Assembly: GCA_020631735.1 (NCBI GenBank) | Contig: CM036231.1 | Coordinates: forward strand, 6,103,831 to 6,167,830 | Direction of reading: 5' to 3' | Length of the DNA stretch: 64,000 nt | From: Saccharum officinarum | Lineage: Eukaryota > Streptophyta > Magnoliopsida > Poales > Poaceae | Shown here: piece after piece, positions 11,085 to 22,328 of the stretch | Numbering within the stretch: position 1 is the first letter of the stretch | Layout of the letters: every line of letters starts with the position of its first letter | Notes under the pieces: model-generated | Database searches by the model: none | The model's input: the letters and a program-made list of their open reading frames with translations, nothing else | Told to the model about the DNA's origin: nothing | Made by a program: the position numbers and the translations under genes

Positions 11085-12180
11085 ACTTTTAACGGATTAA
11101 AAAAATCATAAATCCTAAACCAAACATTAAAATTAAATTTCAAATACACCACCAGATTTCTCGCAACAAATCCTTCAAAACAAGATCCAACATGGATATA
11201 TTTGAATAAAATTTTATTAATGAACATTTATCTTGTAAAGATAGACCATTTCCTTTTATTGAGTAGAAACAATGTTCTAGGTTCAGGGAATAATGTTCCG
11301 TCTTCGTAAGAAAAATGTTCTTAGTTTAGAAGAACAGTGTTCTAGTTTTAGATTCATAAAATTAGTACTATAATATATACAAAAAAATAAATATATAACG
11401 TAAGTATAAATAATAAAATATAGAGCAAAGCATAAGGAAAAAAAATACAATTCGTAACAGAGAAAAATTAAAAGAACATCACATGGATACTTTTTAAACA
11501 ATCCTAAAATATACTATAGGACCTCACATGTGTAGTAAGTGAACATTACCAAATACACTATAGAACATCACTGAATACATTATAGAACAACAAATATATA
11601 TAACGGCCCGGTTCGGCAGGCTGTTTTTTGGCTTATAAGCCGGCTGTGGCTGATTTGCTGTGAGAGAAAAATACTGTTCCACGGCTGATAAGCCGTGCTG
11701 ATAAGCTCAGCCGAACAGGGGGAACATGAACATCAATAAATACATCATGGAACACCGCACGTGTACTAAGTGAACATCACTAAATACATCATATAACATC
11801 ACTTAATACATTATAAAACATCGTATGCATATTACGTAATTATCACTAAATACATAATAGAACATCACTAAATACATTATATAACATCACATATATATTA
11901 CGTGAACATAACTAAAATACATAATAGAACATCACTAAATACATTATATAACATCACATATATATTACATGAACATCACTAAATACATCATAGAACATCA
12001 CATTATACTATGTGAACATCACCAAAAATATCATAGAACATCACATGTATAGTACGAGAACATCACACATATATTACACGAACATCGCAAAAATATATCA
12101 TAGAACATTACATGTGTAACACCTGAACATAAAAAAACATCACGTAACTTCACATATATAAGACATGAACATAAAAAAAT
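11085..12180. repeat. Degenerate tandem array of GAACATCAC-type words
   Basis: From about 11470 the words GAACATCAC, TAAATACAT and CATATATATTAC recur every 30-45 bp to about 12180. A 400-bp AT-rich leader with AATGTTC words precedes the array. No ORF is credible. A MITE (11607-11721) splits the array. The array passes into an A-rich tract on the right. Confidence 0.75.
11607..11721. mobile_element. Short MITE with CCCGGTTCGGC / GCCGAACAGGGG ends
   Basis: The terminal inverted repeats flank internal GGCTTATAAGCCGGCTG palindromes and a GCTGTGAGAGAAAAATACTG core. The same core occurs in the element at 19194-19316. It is inserted in the GAACATCAC array. The superfamily is not certain (hAT-type is possible). 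Confidence 0.65.
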
Positions 12181-12690
12181 AGAACATCACCACATAAACA
12201 TAAAAAACAACGGAGAACAACATAAAAATAATATAAAAAGAAAGAAAAGAAAAAATAAAAGAAAGATAAAAATATAAAAAATTATAAAATAATAATAATA
12301 ATAATAAACACATAAAAAGAAAAAATAAAATAAAAAATGAATGATTCACGAAAAGAAAAAAGAAAAGAAAAATAAAAAGAATAAAATTAAATTAAAATTG
12401 AGAAATAAAAAACATGAATCAAAGAAAAAACATAATTAGAAAAGAAACAAAAGAAAATACATAAAAAATAAATCAAAAGAAATGGTAAAAATAGAACATC
12501 ACATGTACAACATACGAACATAAAAAATAATAAGAAAAAGAAATAAAAAATAAAAGAAACATGAAATATAAAAAATTAAAAGAATAATAAAAACATAAAA
12601 CATAAAAAGAAAATAAAAATAAAAATGAAGCATGGAAGGGCAAAAAGAAAAAAAGAAAAATGAAAAGAAAAGAAAAAAGAAATTAGAGAT
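12181..12690. repeat. A-rich/purine low-complexity tract
   Basis: Runs of AAAATAAAAAGAAAAG on the plus strand with occasional GAACATCAC words. It is continuous with the preceding array. No coding signal. Confidence 0.75.
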
Positions 12691-13207
12691 ACTAACGTAC
12701 CTGCTTCTGGACTAATCCGTTCCGGAGTTCCGTACGCTGCTGCTTCCCGGGCGCGGACGTGCGCAGTGCGCTCCCGCGCGCCGCAATTTCCCGCACTCCA
12801 CAGTTTCCCGCGCGCTATTCGGCGGACGGCTCCGGTCCAGCCATTCGGACCGGATACTTTCCGGAGGGGCACGCCGCCCGCTGGCCCTGGAAACTTGTTG
12901 ATGCGATGCGATGCGACGCTCCAATGCAGAATGCTATATTCCTTCACGACAAAGCCACCACCCTTAGTCTATCCGTATTTATGAACCTCTATATTCATCA
13001 TCTATACATCCTAGTCACCAAGATTCGCTCTTCTATATCCAATTCTTTTGCACCCATCTATCCTCTATATTATCCTCTATTCACTGTGAGACTCACTTGT
13101 CACTTTATCTAAATATATCCATGTGAGATCTAGTTTTGAAGGATTTATTGAAACGAATTTAATGGTGCACTCGAAATTTAATTTGGTGTTTTAGTTTATG
13201 AGTTATA
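12691..13207. other. Intergenic DNA with a GC-rich island, no gene seen
   Basis: 12700-12910 is CpG-rich, in sharp contrast with the A-rich tract on its left. Open frames here have no recognised domain and no supporting context. Confidence 0.4.
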
Positions 13208-13465
13208 CTCCCTCCATCCCAAAAAAACATGTAAATCTCGTTTCCTGAGAAGTCAAATATTCTTAATTTTGACTGAATATATATGACAGTATTAATGTTC
13301 ATGATACGTAATAAGTATCATTAGATTAATTATAGAATATATTTTCCTAATAAACCTAATTGAAGATATAAATGTAGATAATATCTTCTAGAAACTTAGT
13401 CAAACTTAAGATTCTCTTGACTCCTCGTAAAACGAGATTTACATATTTTTTTAGGATGGATGGAG
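13208..13465. mobile_element. Stowaway MITE
   Basis: The left end CTCCCTCCATCCCAAAAAAA and the right end TTAGGATGGATGGAG are inverted repeats. They continue inward as matching AAATCTCGTTT / AAACGAGATTT arms. TA duplications flank it at 13206-13207 and 13466-13467. These are the features of Tc1/mariner-related Stowaway MITEs. Confidence 0.92.
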
Positions 13466-13467
13466 TA

Positions 13468-14229
13468 ACATTTTTTTTTGTTAGGAGAAAAAATGAGGTC
13501 CGCGCTGCATGCTGTCCCTCTCTCCTCTTTCCCTCCCGCGTGTCTGGCGTAGGCGCGTTAAAGGCGGGGCCTACGCCTGTAGCACACACCCACTACCACT
13601 AGGGTGGGAGGCCCGTCCGATACGTACCGTTTACAGGTACCGCTGTAGTAATATGCTCCATTAAAATCGTTTGACCAGTGCGGGTAGTCTTATCTACCGC
13701 TGCTAGTCGACTGAAAGCTGTTGTGGTCGTGCTCCCTCCCCCGCTCTTCCCTGCTAGTACATACAGTAGTAGTACACTCTACGTCACTGCGTGGCGTGGC
13801 TCGGCAAGCGGATCTCCTTCGTCCTTCCCGCCTAGCGGGCCCTTGCCTGGGCCCCAGCGGCCCTATGAAGAGCACACCTCTTGCCCCGATCGAGATTCCA
13901 CCATAGCCAGTGCCCAGGGGCATCCTCCTCACCTCGTTCCCTCCCCCAATCACTAGTTGACGCGCGTGCGTTGCACCTTATAGCAGCGCACGGACGCATG
14001 GCAGTATGGCACATAAGGGAGCGGGACGGAGCGAGGCGTGGGCAAGGGAGAGGGCCCTGTTGCGTGTTTAGTATTTAAAAACGGTATACAAAACTTTAAA
14101 ATTGAATAACTTTCTGGTCAAGCATCTATTTTTAATTCCGTTTGCACCACTACATTCATTATGATGAGATCTATAAAAGTAGATCCATGTTGGATATGTT
14201 TTGAAAAAAATTTCGTGATGATAAAGTTT
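13468..14229. other. Intergenic DNA, no supported gene
   Basis: A GC-rich stretch (13490-14060) carries several short overlapping frames with no domain and no splice logic. From 14075 it becomes the AT-rich leader of the next array. Confidence 0.4.
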
Positions 14230-14600
14230 TGCGTCTAGGAGTATGAAGTTTCAAATGTTGTAGTACAATGTTTCAAAACTTAGAGTGTAAAGTTTCAAAA
14301 TACAAAGTTCTAATTTAGGTGTATAAAGTTTATAGCTTGTTAGTACAAAGTTTAAAATGAGCTAGTATAAAGTTTCTGAAATAGTTGTAGAGTTTTAAAA
14401 TCCCAAAGTTTTAAACCTAGTAGTACAAAGTTTATAATGTGATAATTTAAAGTTTTGAACATAGCAGTATAAAGTTTGTATTGTGATAGTTCAAAATTTA
14501 TAAATTCTAAGTGTAAAGTTTTGAACATATCAGTACAAAGTTTCTAATGTGATAGTTCAAAGTTTATAAATTCCAAGTGTAAAATTTTGAACCTAGTAGT
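14230..14600. repeat. Degenerate array of AAAGTTT-type words
   Basis: AGTACAAAGTTT, ATAAAGTTT and TTCAAAGTTT recur every 15-35 bp (for example near 14243, 14298, 14340, 14425, 14456 and 14535). A CACTA element is inserted at its right edge. Confidence 0.7.
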
Positions 14601-14636
14601 CACTACTACACTACTGATCTTTCGTCGATCGCCCAA

Positions 14637-14925
14637 AATGCCTTTAGTCTCGGCGATTTTGGCGACCGGGACTAAATAGACCTTTAGCTCCGGTTGGTGT
14701 TACCAACCGGGACTAAAGGTCCCTCGCCAACGGTTCTGTTGTCAGGCGCTGTCGGGAGGGATCTTTAGTCCTGGTTGGTAACACCAACCGGGACTAAAGC
14801 CCTGCCTTTAGTCCCGGTCGGTGCCACGGACCGGGACTACAGCTTTTGTCCCGGTCCGTGGCACCGACCGGGACTATAGGACTGGGTTTAGTCCCGGTTG
14901 ATGTTACCAACCGAGATTAAAACCT
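14637..14925. repeat. CACTA subterminal hairpin repeats
   Basis: Six near-palindromes are built from TTTAGTCCCGGT and ACCGGGACTAAA arms around GGTGTTACC, GGTAACACC or GGTGCCACGG centres. These repeats are known transposase-binding landmarks of grass CACTA elements. Confidence 0.85.
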
Positions 14926-14930
14926 CCCCC

Positions 14931-14937
14931 TATAAAT
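14931..14937 (+). promoter_or_regulatory. TATA box of the CACTA transposase gene
   Basis: TATAAAT lies right after the last subterminal hairpin and before a C/T-rich leader, 635 bp upstream of the first transposase-like ORF. Confidence 0.5.
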
Positions 14938-15565
14938 TGAACCTCCCTCTTCTTCCTCTCTGCTCGAGCCCTTCTTGTTCATGTTCTTGTTGCTTGTTCT
15001 TTCATTGTTCTTGCTTGTCTCATCTCCGGCGATCAATCCACTTCAAACGCTTCTACGCCGTCGTCGATTTGTTTGAAAGGTTACTAGCTTCATCCTTCTA
15101 TGTTTTAGCAGCACCATATGTAAATCCATGTTGTATATGGCTATTTTATTTCATATTGCTAGCTCCAATCACTTTTATGTTTGAATTTTTATGAACAATG
15201 CCAATTATAGTACCTAGAAAGTAGTATATACATATAATGTTTAGTTCTATTATAGACTTTTTAGGATACTTTTTACTTTAATTTGTTCATGTTCTCATTT
15301 TAAAATATTAAATAATGTTGATTCTTTGTAATTTTGAAACAAATTTATTTTAACTTTAAAAATTCTTCAAATTAATTTTATTTAGAGATAAAATTACACC
15401 TTTTAATAGAAAAATACAAATTTTATGATTTTGCTATCTTTTTATTAACGTCCACAAATTAATTTTATGAAATGATGAACCACTTATAAAATTTTGAACT
15501 CAATTAGACAAGGTTGTGCCGCGCTCTTTTCTCATGCTGGGCTTTTAATTATGTGATGCCATATA

Positions 15566-17392
15566 ATGCAGATAATGACATGCCATTGGATGTACAATGC
15601 CGATCGCCGCTCCAACGAGTTCATTGAGGGCGTGCGAGAATTCTACAGAGTGACAGAGGAAAACAAGCGGGATGGTTTTATGTGCTGCCCATGTGCCATG
15701 TGTATGAATTTGAAAGAATTTTGTAGCTCAAGAAGTATTCACTTGCACTTGTTCAAGTCAGGTTTCATGCCAAACTACATTTGTTGGACCAAGCACGGAG
15801 AGACCGGGGTTATGATGGAAGAAGGTGAAGAAGAACAAGCGGACCCTGACGATGTTTTTGCTCAATACTGTGACTTCGCGATGGAGAAAGTTGAAGAAGA
15901 GGCGGATGCAGAAAATAGTATCACTGAAGATGACGATGCTCTTGGTGATGTCATTCGTGACGCACAGAGAGATTGTGAAAGTGAAAAGGAGAAGGCTAAG
16001 TTTGACCAAATGCTATAAGATCACAAGAAGTTACTCTACCTGTCAACCGAAGATGGGCAGAAAAAGCTAGGCACGACACTAGAGTTGTTACAGTGGAAGA
16101 CAGAGAATGGTATATCTAACAAGGTATTTGAGAAATTACTGAAGATCCAAAAAAAGATGCTTCCGAAGCCTCATGAATTGCCCACCACTACATACGAAGC
16201 AAAAAAGATCGTCTGCCCTTTAGGATTACAAATTAAGAAGATACATATATGTCCTAATGACTACATCCTGTACCATGGCGTTCACGAGAATTTAGATGAA
16301 TGCCCTGTTTGCCATGCGTCACGGTACAAGATCTTACGAGATGATCCTGGCGATGTTGAGGATGAAGAACGTCCGAAGAAGAGAATCCCTGCCAAGGTTA
16401 TGTGGTATGCTTCAATAATTACACGCCTAAAACGACTATTTAGAAACAAGGAGCATGTTGAGACACCCTGCAGATGGCACAAAGTTGTTGCCAAAGTTGT
16501 TGCGATGGCACAAAGAAGAGAATCCCTGTCCGAAGAAGAGAATCCCTGCCAAAGTTGTTGCGATGGCACAAAGAAGACCGTAAGGTAGACAACATGTTGA
16601 GACACCCTGCAGATGGGTCCCAGTGGAGAAAAATAGATAGAGAATTCCCAGACTTTACAGATGACGCAAGAAACCTAAGGTTAGCATTGAGTACGGATGG
16701 ATTTAATCCTTTTGGGACCAGAGCTCTAGTCATAGCACTTGGCCCGTTACTCTATGTATCTACAACCTTCCTCCATGGTTATGCATGAAGCGGAAGTTCA
16801 TTATGATGTCGGTGCTCATCCAAGGCCCGAAGCAACCTAGCAATGACATCAATGTCTACCTGAGGCCATTAGTTGAGGAACTCCAGCTGCTATGGAGCAA
16901 ACCAGGTGTGCGTGTGTGGGATAAGTACAAACAGAAAAAATTCGACTTGTGAGCATTGTTGTTCGTGACAATCAATGATTGGCTAGCTCTAAGTAATCTT
17001 TCAGGACAGACAAATAAGAGATATAATGCATGCACACATTGTTTTGGTGACCTTGAGGCTGTCTATTTAAAAAAATATCGAAAGGTCGTGTACCTTGGCT
17101 ATCGTCGATTTCTTGCTAAGAACCACCAGTTGAGAAAGAAAGGCAAACATTTTAAAGGTACGGCAGAACACTGGTCCAAGCCAGATAACCGCGATGGGGC
17201 AGAGGTATTCAAGATGGTTAAGGATTTGAAAGTAGTGTTTGGAAAGGGACAAGGCAGTGAACCAGTACCAAAAGACGCTTCAGGGCGCGCCCCAATGTGG
17301 AAAAAGAAGTCAATATTTTGGGAGCTACCATATTAGAAAGATCTTGAGGTCCGCCACTCGATCAACGTGATGCACCTAACAAAGAATCTTTG
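15566..17392 (+). pseudogene. TNP2-like CACTA transposase pseudogene (3' truncated)
   Basis: The first block (15566-16018) has the N-terminal Transpos_assoc pattern: HWMYNADRRSNEFIEGV, then the cysteines of MCCPCAMC, then SIHLHLFKSGFMPNYICW. The acidic linker and the TNP2 domain (Transposase_21) follow: KKIVCPLGLQIKKIHICPND, ENLDECPVCHASRYK, then LVIALGPLL and GPKQPSNDINVYLRPL. The last block (16956-17392) contains ACTHCFGDLEAVYL and HSINVMHLTKNLCV. In-frame stops occur at 16016, 16950 and 17334. The frame is scrambled around 16440-16610 by local duplications. The gene stops abruptly at the gypsy LTR. The catalytic C-terminal half is missing, so no active protein is possible. Confidence 0.88.
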
Positions 17393-18238
17393 TGTAACAT
17401 CCCAGATGTTAGAAAGCAGTTAAAACTTGATTAAGTACTGATCATGCATACATCAAGGCATAAGATGCATTTCATGTTGCATAAGCAATGTTTCATATAT
17501 CAGGTCTCTGTTGCATAGTGATGTTTCATGTGTTGCTTGGTAGTGTTTCATATGTTGCAATAGAATGTTTCATGTTTTATATACGTGTTTTACATGTTTC
17601 AATAGTGATGTGATATGTTATTTTTATTAGTATGCTTAATACATTAATAATGCCATGTTTCTTATCACATGAAATAATGTTTTATTAGTGTTAAATAATT
17701 AATCATGTTTAGTTAAAAAGAATAATCAATTGAATTCAAAACCCTCAATTTCAAAACCCTGTTTTACCCCTTTTGAAATAATTCAAAATCTAAGCAAAAT
17801 TTGGGAAAAGTTTAAAACCAAGTTTGTAGAACTTTTCAAGGGCTACAACTTGTGTGTGTTTTGAGTTTTCAAAGTTTTAGTGTAAAATGTGGAGCAATTT
17901 TTGAAAATAAACAAATTCAGATTTAACTTATTTTTGTCCCCAAACTAAGATTTCAAAATAGAGGCAGAGTTTAAAAAAGTTTTGAACAGCAAAGGTTGTA
18001 GGTCTGGTCAAGATATACAACTTGATGTTTGGAGATTTTGAAGTTTCAATATAAAATCAAAAGTAATTTCTAAATTACCAAATCTGAAAATTTTGTCCCC
18101 TTTGAATTTAAACTCAAATTTCAATGAATCCAGTGAGAATTTGAAAAAGTGTTCAATACAAAACTTGTAGAGCTTGAAATTCCAAAGATTTCATAGATTG
18201 GAAGTTTTTCAAGTTGTTACATGAATTTGAGAGTAAGT
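17393..18238 (+). repeat. Partial gypsy-type LTR inserted in the CACTA element
   Basis: It starts TGTAACATCCCAGATGTTAG, in the style of the TGTAACACCC ends of the Tekay LTRs elsewhere in this window, but in the opposite orientation. It is AT-rich with repeated ATGTTTCATGTG words and no ORF, and it runs into the N gap. The TNP2 reading stops exactly at its first base. Its other end is not in the window. Confidence 0.6.
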
Positions 18239-18338
18239 NNNNNNNNNNNNNNNNNNNNNNNNNNNNNNNNNNNNNNNNNNNNNNNNNNNNNNNNNNNNNN
18301 NNNNNNNNNNNNNNNNNNNNNNNNNNNNNNNNNNNNNN
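18239..18338. other. Assembly gap of 100 Ns
   Basis: Exactly 100 N, the usual placeholder for a gap of unknown size. Sequence on the two sides is unrelated, so the LTR end and the CACTA right end may be lost here. Confidence 0.98.
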
Positions 18339-18344
18339 TGAATA

Positions 18345-19150
18345 CAGGGAGACCAGACAAACCTGCCAGTGCCACGGCACGACCGCATGAATGGAAGCAG
18401 CAGAGCTCCGCCGAGGCCATCACGGTGTGCAGCCTCCCTTGGCCATCTGCAGCTGCTCGGCGAGCATGGCAACGAAGAGGGCTACCTAGATGTGGAAGCT
18501 CTTCTCATTTGAGACGGAGTAGTTTGACTTTGAGGTCTCTCCGTCCTCCTCGCCAATCTTTAAAGAGCAACATTAACTTTGGACGTGTGTCACTTAGGTA
18601 TCAACTCTCAAACTGTATTTCTGAGTCTATTAACTTTTGGTTGTGTGTCACTTAGGTCCATCAAAAATCCAGGCAAGTTGCATGTCGAGATACACGACGT
18701 GTGTATCCAAATTCAACCAAAAATAAATCCAACTTCCTCTGATCAAGCGCATGGTCATGACACATCATCAAAAGTTAATGGACCTCTGGTAAACCACTTA
18801 AAAAGTTTAGGGACTCAAAAATACAGTCTGAGGGTTGATGGACCTAGATAACACCTTAAAAGTTAATGGACCTCCGGTGCACTCTACTCAAAAGTTAATG
18901 GGCCCAGAAATGTAGTTTGATAGTTGATGGACCTAAGTGACACATGACCAAAAGTTAATGACCCAGAAATACAGTTTGAGAGTTGATGGACCTAAGTGAC
19001 ATGTGTCCAAAAGTTAATGGACCTCCGGCGCATTTTGCTCATCTTTAAATAACAAGTGAGCAAACAACAAAGCACCATGACTCCTGAGTCCTGACCACAG
19101 ACATCACTGTGGGTCTGCACTACAGGGTCCACCTATCAGGAGTAAGAAAA
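18345..19150. repeat. Paralogous segment A (partner at 28679-29300)
   Basis: Shared blocks include CAAACCTGCC...GTGGCACGA, GGCGAGCATGG, CTAGATG, TCATTTGAG, AATAACAAGTGNNCAAA, ACATCACTGTGGNTCTGCAC and CTATCAG. The copies also share TACTAGTAGGTGCCAAAC further right (19378 and 29417). On the minus strand both copies open a short frame from an ATGCTCGCCGA start, so they may be remnants of duplicated gene 5' ends. I do not recognise the gene. This copy holds a 476-bp MITE that copy B lacks. Confidence 0.65.
18565..19040. mobile_element. Foldback MITE with 9-bp duplication, Mutator-like
   Basis: The left end GAGCAACATTAACTTTGGAC and the inverted right end (TTTGCTC at 19034-19040) are arms of a long imperfect inverted repeat. 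The arms are built of ATTAACTTTTGG, TGTGTCACTTAGGTCCATCAA and CAAACTGTATTTCTG blocks. The 9-bp sequence ATCTTTAAA flanks it at 18556-18564 and 19041-19049. A 9-bp duplication with long inverted repeats fits a non-autonomous MULE. The matching site in segment B is empty. Confidence 0.82.
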
Positions 19151-19193
19151 CAACAGCGCCTGTGTCCCAACACCATAGAATTATAGAAACAAT

Positions 19194-19316
19194 CCCGTTC
19201 GGCTGTGCTGATAAGCCGGCTGAAAAAACACTGTTGGCTGATTTGTTGTGAGAGAAAAATACTGTTCTGGCTGAAAAATAAGCTGAAAAAGACGGATTAT
19301 AAGCCAGATGGACATG
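19194..19316. mobile_element. MITE of the same family as 11607-11721
   Basis: It starts CCCGTTCGGCTGTGCTGATA and shares GGCTGATTTGTTGTGAGAG followed by AAAAATACTGTT with the first copy. The right end is degraded (about 19316). Confidence 0.6.
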
Positions 19317-19329
19317 GCTAATAATCCAG

Positions 19330-19764
19330 CTCCTTTTGGCTTCTGCGAGGGAATCGTGGTTTCATGATTGATCAGTACTAGTAGGTGCCAAACAACGTTG
19401 GACTCGGTCGATCGGGTCAGTCCGTGATCTAGGTCGGGTTTCTTTGACCGGGAAATTAGGTGCAAATCCAGAACGTCCATGCCCAGAACATGTAACTTCC
19501 TCTGGTAACAGGTCTGCTCTCCACCGTCTCAAGGGTATGGGTAAACATGGATTTGTTTTGCGAACTAGGACCGTCAAAATTCGAATTTGACAAACCATGG
19601 CGTGGATAGTTGAGTGCTTTGCTATTAGAATCCACGTTCAGTACTTGCATAGAGTATGTGTACTGCACAAAGTGCAAAATTTTCCAGCCAGCGCCTTGGG
19701 CGCTTGCTGTTCAAAAAAGAACTTATTTTGTCTTTTCAATCAATCAGATCAGAAAACAAACCAA
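19330..19764. other. Intergenic DNA, no supported gene
   Basis: It contains the TACTAGTAGGTGCCAAAC block shared with segment B. No coding evidence. Confidence 0.4.
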
Positions 19765-20008
19765 CGCCTCGTTTAGTTTGCCTCAAAGTTCCAAGTTTTT
19801 TCACTCTCTCTCCATCACATCAATTTTTAACCGCTTGCATGGAGTATTAAATGTAGGTAAAAAAAAATAACTAATTACACAGTTTAGTTGGAAATCACGA
19901 GATGAATCTTTTGAGCCTAGTTGGTCCATGATTGGACAATATTTGCAAATAAGACGAAAGTGGTACTATTCATCGGTTTGAAATTTTCTTCAATCTAAAC
20001 GAGGGCCA
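19765..20008. mobile_element. Tourist-like MITE, copy a
   Basis: Ends CCTCGTTTAG... and ...CTAAACGAGGG. The core has TTTTTTCACTCTCTCTCC, AAATGTAGGTAAAAA and CACGAGATGAATCTTTTGAG. The same core recurs at 20145, 34150, 52430 and 54122. Confidence 0.8.
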
Positions 20009-20144
20009 AAACGGAAAAGGAAAAAAAAAGTTCACTCTCTCGGAGAGTTCAGTTCAGGCTCAAAAACTCTCGAAATCATCGTCACGCCTACCAATCAGCT
20101 GATCAGCTCTGTCCCACACACCGATCCCATCATGGCAGCAGGCT

Positions 20145-20493
20145 CTATTTAGTTGGTGAAAAGCTTTTTTTTTTGAGAAAATGTCATATCGAATATTTTA
20201 TGCGATGTTGGAAGGGGTTTTCGGATACTAATAAAAAAAACTAACTACATAGCTTATCTGAAAACTGCGAGATGAATTTATTAAGCCTAATTAATCTATC
20301 ATTAGCACATTTGTTACTGTAGCACTTTAGTGTCAAATCATGGACTAATTAGGTTCAAAACGTTCGTCTCGCAATTTACACGCAAACTGTGCAATTTATT
20401 TTTTTATTTTATCTATATTTAATACTCCATGCATGTACCGTAAAATTCGTTACCGTAGTTTTTCGTGATTTTTTTTTTAATCTAAACGAGGCC
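20145..20493. mobile_element. Tourist-like MITE, copy b (larger, reverse orientation)
   Basis: It ends ...ATCTAAACGAGGCC. Both a forward-like arm (GCGAGATGAATTTATTAAGCC) and an inverted arm (GTTCGTCTCGCAATT, AATACTCCATGCATG) are present, so this copy can fold over most of its length. Confidence 0.7.
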
Positions 20494-20989
20494 GACCACT
20501 CTATCACTCTGTCAGTCGTCCCTATGTACCCAAAAGGAAAGAAAAAGGACGCGGTCGGTCGACGGGAAACAACGTCTTGCAGCTTGAACCAAAGGTCATT
20601 CAATCTGATCGAATACCTCGTGCTACCATTCTGACCAATGTGCACACAAGCCGCGATTAAAAAAGAAGGTGCACACAAAGCCCAGTTTGCACCCATGGCA
20701 AAATACTAGCACGTACACCCAAGTCCACAACTTGGAGTTATTTTTCCTACTATATACTAATATTGAACAACTGGTTTGGTTTTCTTTTTTTTAGATTACA
20801 CAGTACAACGTAGACGCTCACACCACGCACGTACACTTACCCCTGTAAATACAGGTACACGTTCTGGCACAGTTATAGGACTGTAGAAATGCGGAAGTAA
20901 AAGTGCATAATGCTCAGCTCCGAATACTATGGCCGTGAGCCCTTGACTTGAGAACATGGTTAGCAACGTAGCATATATGTGCATGAGCA
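20494..20989. other. Intergenic DNA, nothing recognised
   Basis: Open frames here lack domains or splice context. Confidence 0.4.
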
Positions 20990-21705
20990 TCCGGCACTTT
21001 CAAGAGTCCTGTATGTTTGTAAATCATGCAATCTCCATGACAAACTTGCATGATATATACTGACAGTCATAACCGAGGATAATGAAACGGTAGCAATGTA
21101 GTAGGGAGTTCAATGTGCTTGGGTCAATCACACAAAAACAAACAATCCCATGGTGGATAGATCATCAAGACATCAACAGGATGAGAATGAAGATAAATGT
21201 GCATTAATAAAATAGCATATCAGCAAAGAACTCACCACAAGTCAGATTGCAATACAGCTAGAAAAGCTTGGACAGCAAGCGAAGTGTTGATACCAGGATG
21301 CGACTAACTCATAAGAAGCTTTTCCCAAAAGATGCCTATGGGGTCAATCTTGGTCTTGGTTACTTAGGTTCTAAGGCAAACCTACAGAATCATGTCTTTA
21401 TCTCCAAGTAGTGATATGATCAAGACGGAGTTAAAGGAATATGCTTACACTTGAATGTTTAATCTCTACCTGCACATGGCAAGAGAGGATTTTTCAGTTT
21501 GTCACAGATTTTTGGAGGAAATAGGAAATTTTTATTAATCCCCAGGTTCAGTAGAAGCGAGGAATAAGGTTTTACAAAAGCAAAGTAAAATTAAAGAACA
21601 GGAACCCAACAATTTTTCTCGTCGATCAATCATGCATGATTAGATAGATATGGTCATTAACCAAATACAGAGAAGAGAGTATAGAATCTCAAAAAATAAC
21701 ATAAT

Positions 21706-21798
21706 CAACAAGTCTGAACCTGCAAATGGAAAGATATGGTTAGATGCACAAGGCCAATGGTTACCAACAAGTCTGAACCTGAAAATGGAAAGATATGG
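21706..21798. repeat. Local duplication, 34-bp word at 59-bp spacing
   Basis: CAACAAGTCTGAACCTG followed by AAATGGAAAGATATGG occurs at 21706-21739 and 21765-21798, with one difference. Confidence 0.85.
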
Positions 21799-22328
21799 AT
21801 CAATTCCATCAGAGAGAAGGTGACCCATTTTGACACTTACATATACCATAAAACCAATACAAGCACCCCACATTACATCAAGCATCCGTTATGCTCAACT
21901 CAGAGTAAAGTACTAAATCAACGCCAAGCAACTGGAATTCTGGAAGCAGAACAGGAGAAAATAAAACAATCGTGGTATAGAGTACCTACTGTATAGTGAA
22001 ACTTGGAAGATGATAACTTCGTATCCTTCAAACCGTTATGGTCTAAATCTTGCAGATGTTTTGTTAGTACAGTCACTCTCAGATTTCCAAGTCCGAGTCT
22101 AAAGTTGCTAGTAGAAATATAAAGTTTTTGTTTCAATAAAGTAGGATGATCTCAGAACTTTTAGCTGTTCCAACAACACTAGGTAATATGATCGGTTCAA
22201 GGAATGTCTTAGATTTAACCATTTAGGCAATTGCAGCTGATATAACTAGTAAGCATGTTTTGTTTTCCTCGGCATGTCATTCTGTTTCCAAAGAAAACAA
22301 AAGCCATCTTTGTGGCATCAACCCATCC

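Larger units (their letters stand above)
14601..17392 (+). mobile_element. Autonomous-type CACTA (En/Spm) element, left part, decayed
   Basis: The left terminus CACTACTACACTACTG begins at 14601, after AGT. It is followed by six hairpin-forming subterminal repeats (14637-14925), a TATA box (14931) and a TNP2-like transposase gene. The element is interrupted at 17393 by a gypsy LTR, and its right end is hidden by the gap or lost. It is inserted in the AAAGTTT array. Confidence 0.85.

Noticed and set aside
14637..14925. miRNA precursor cluster from strong hairpins
   Set aside because: The hairpins are the standard subterminal repeats of this CACTA family; no independent sign of processing.
18221..18655. 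ORF spanning the N gap
   Set aside because: Translation through 100 Ns is meaningless; the flanks are an LTR and an unrelated segment.
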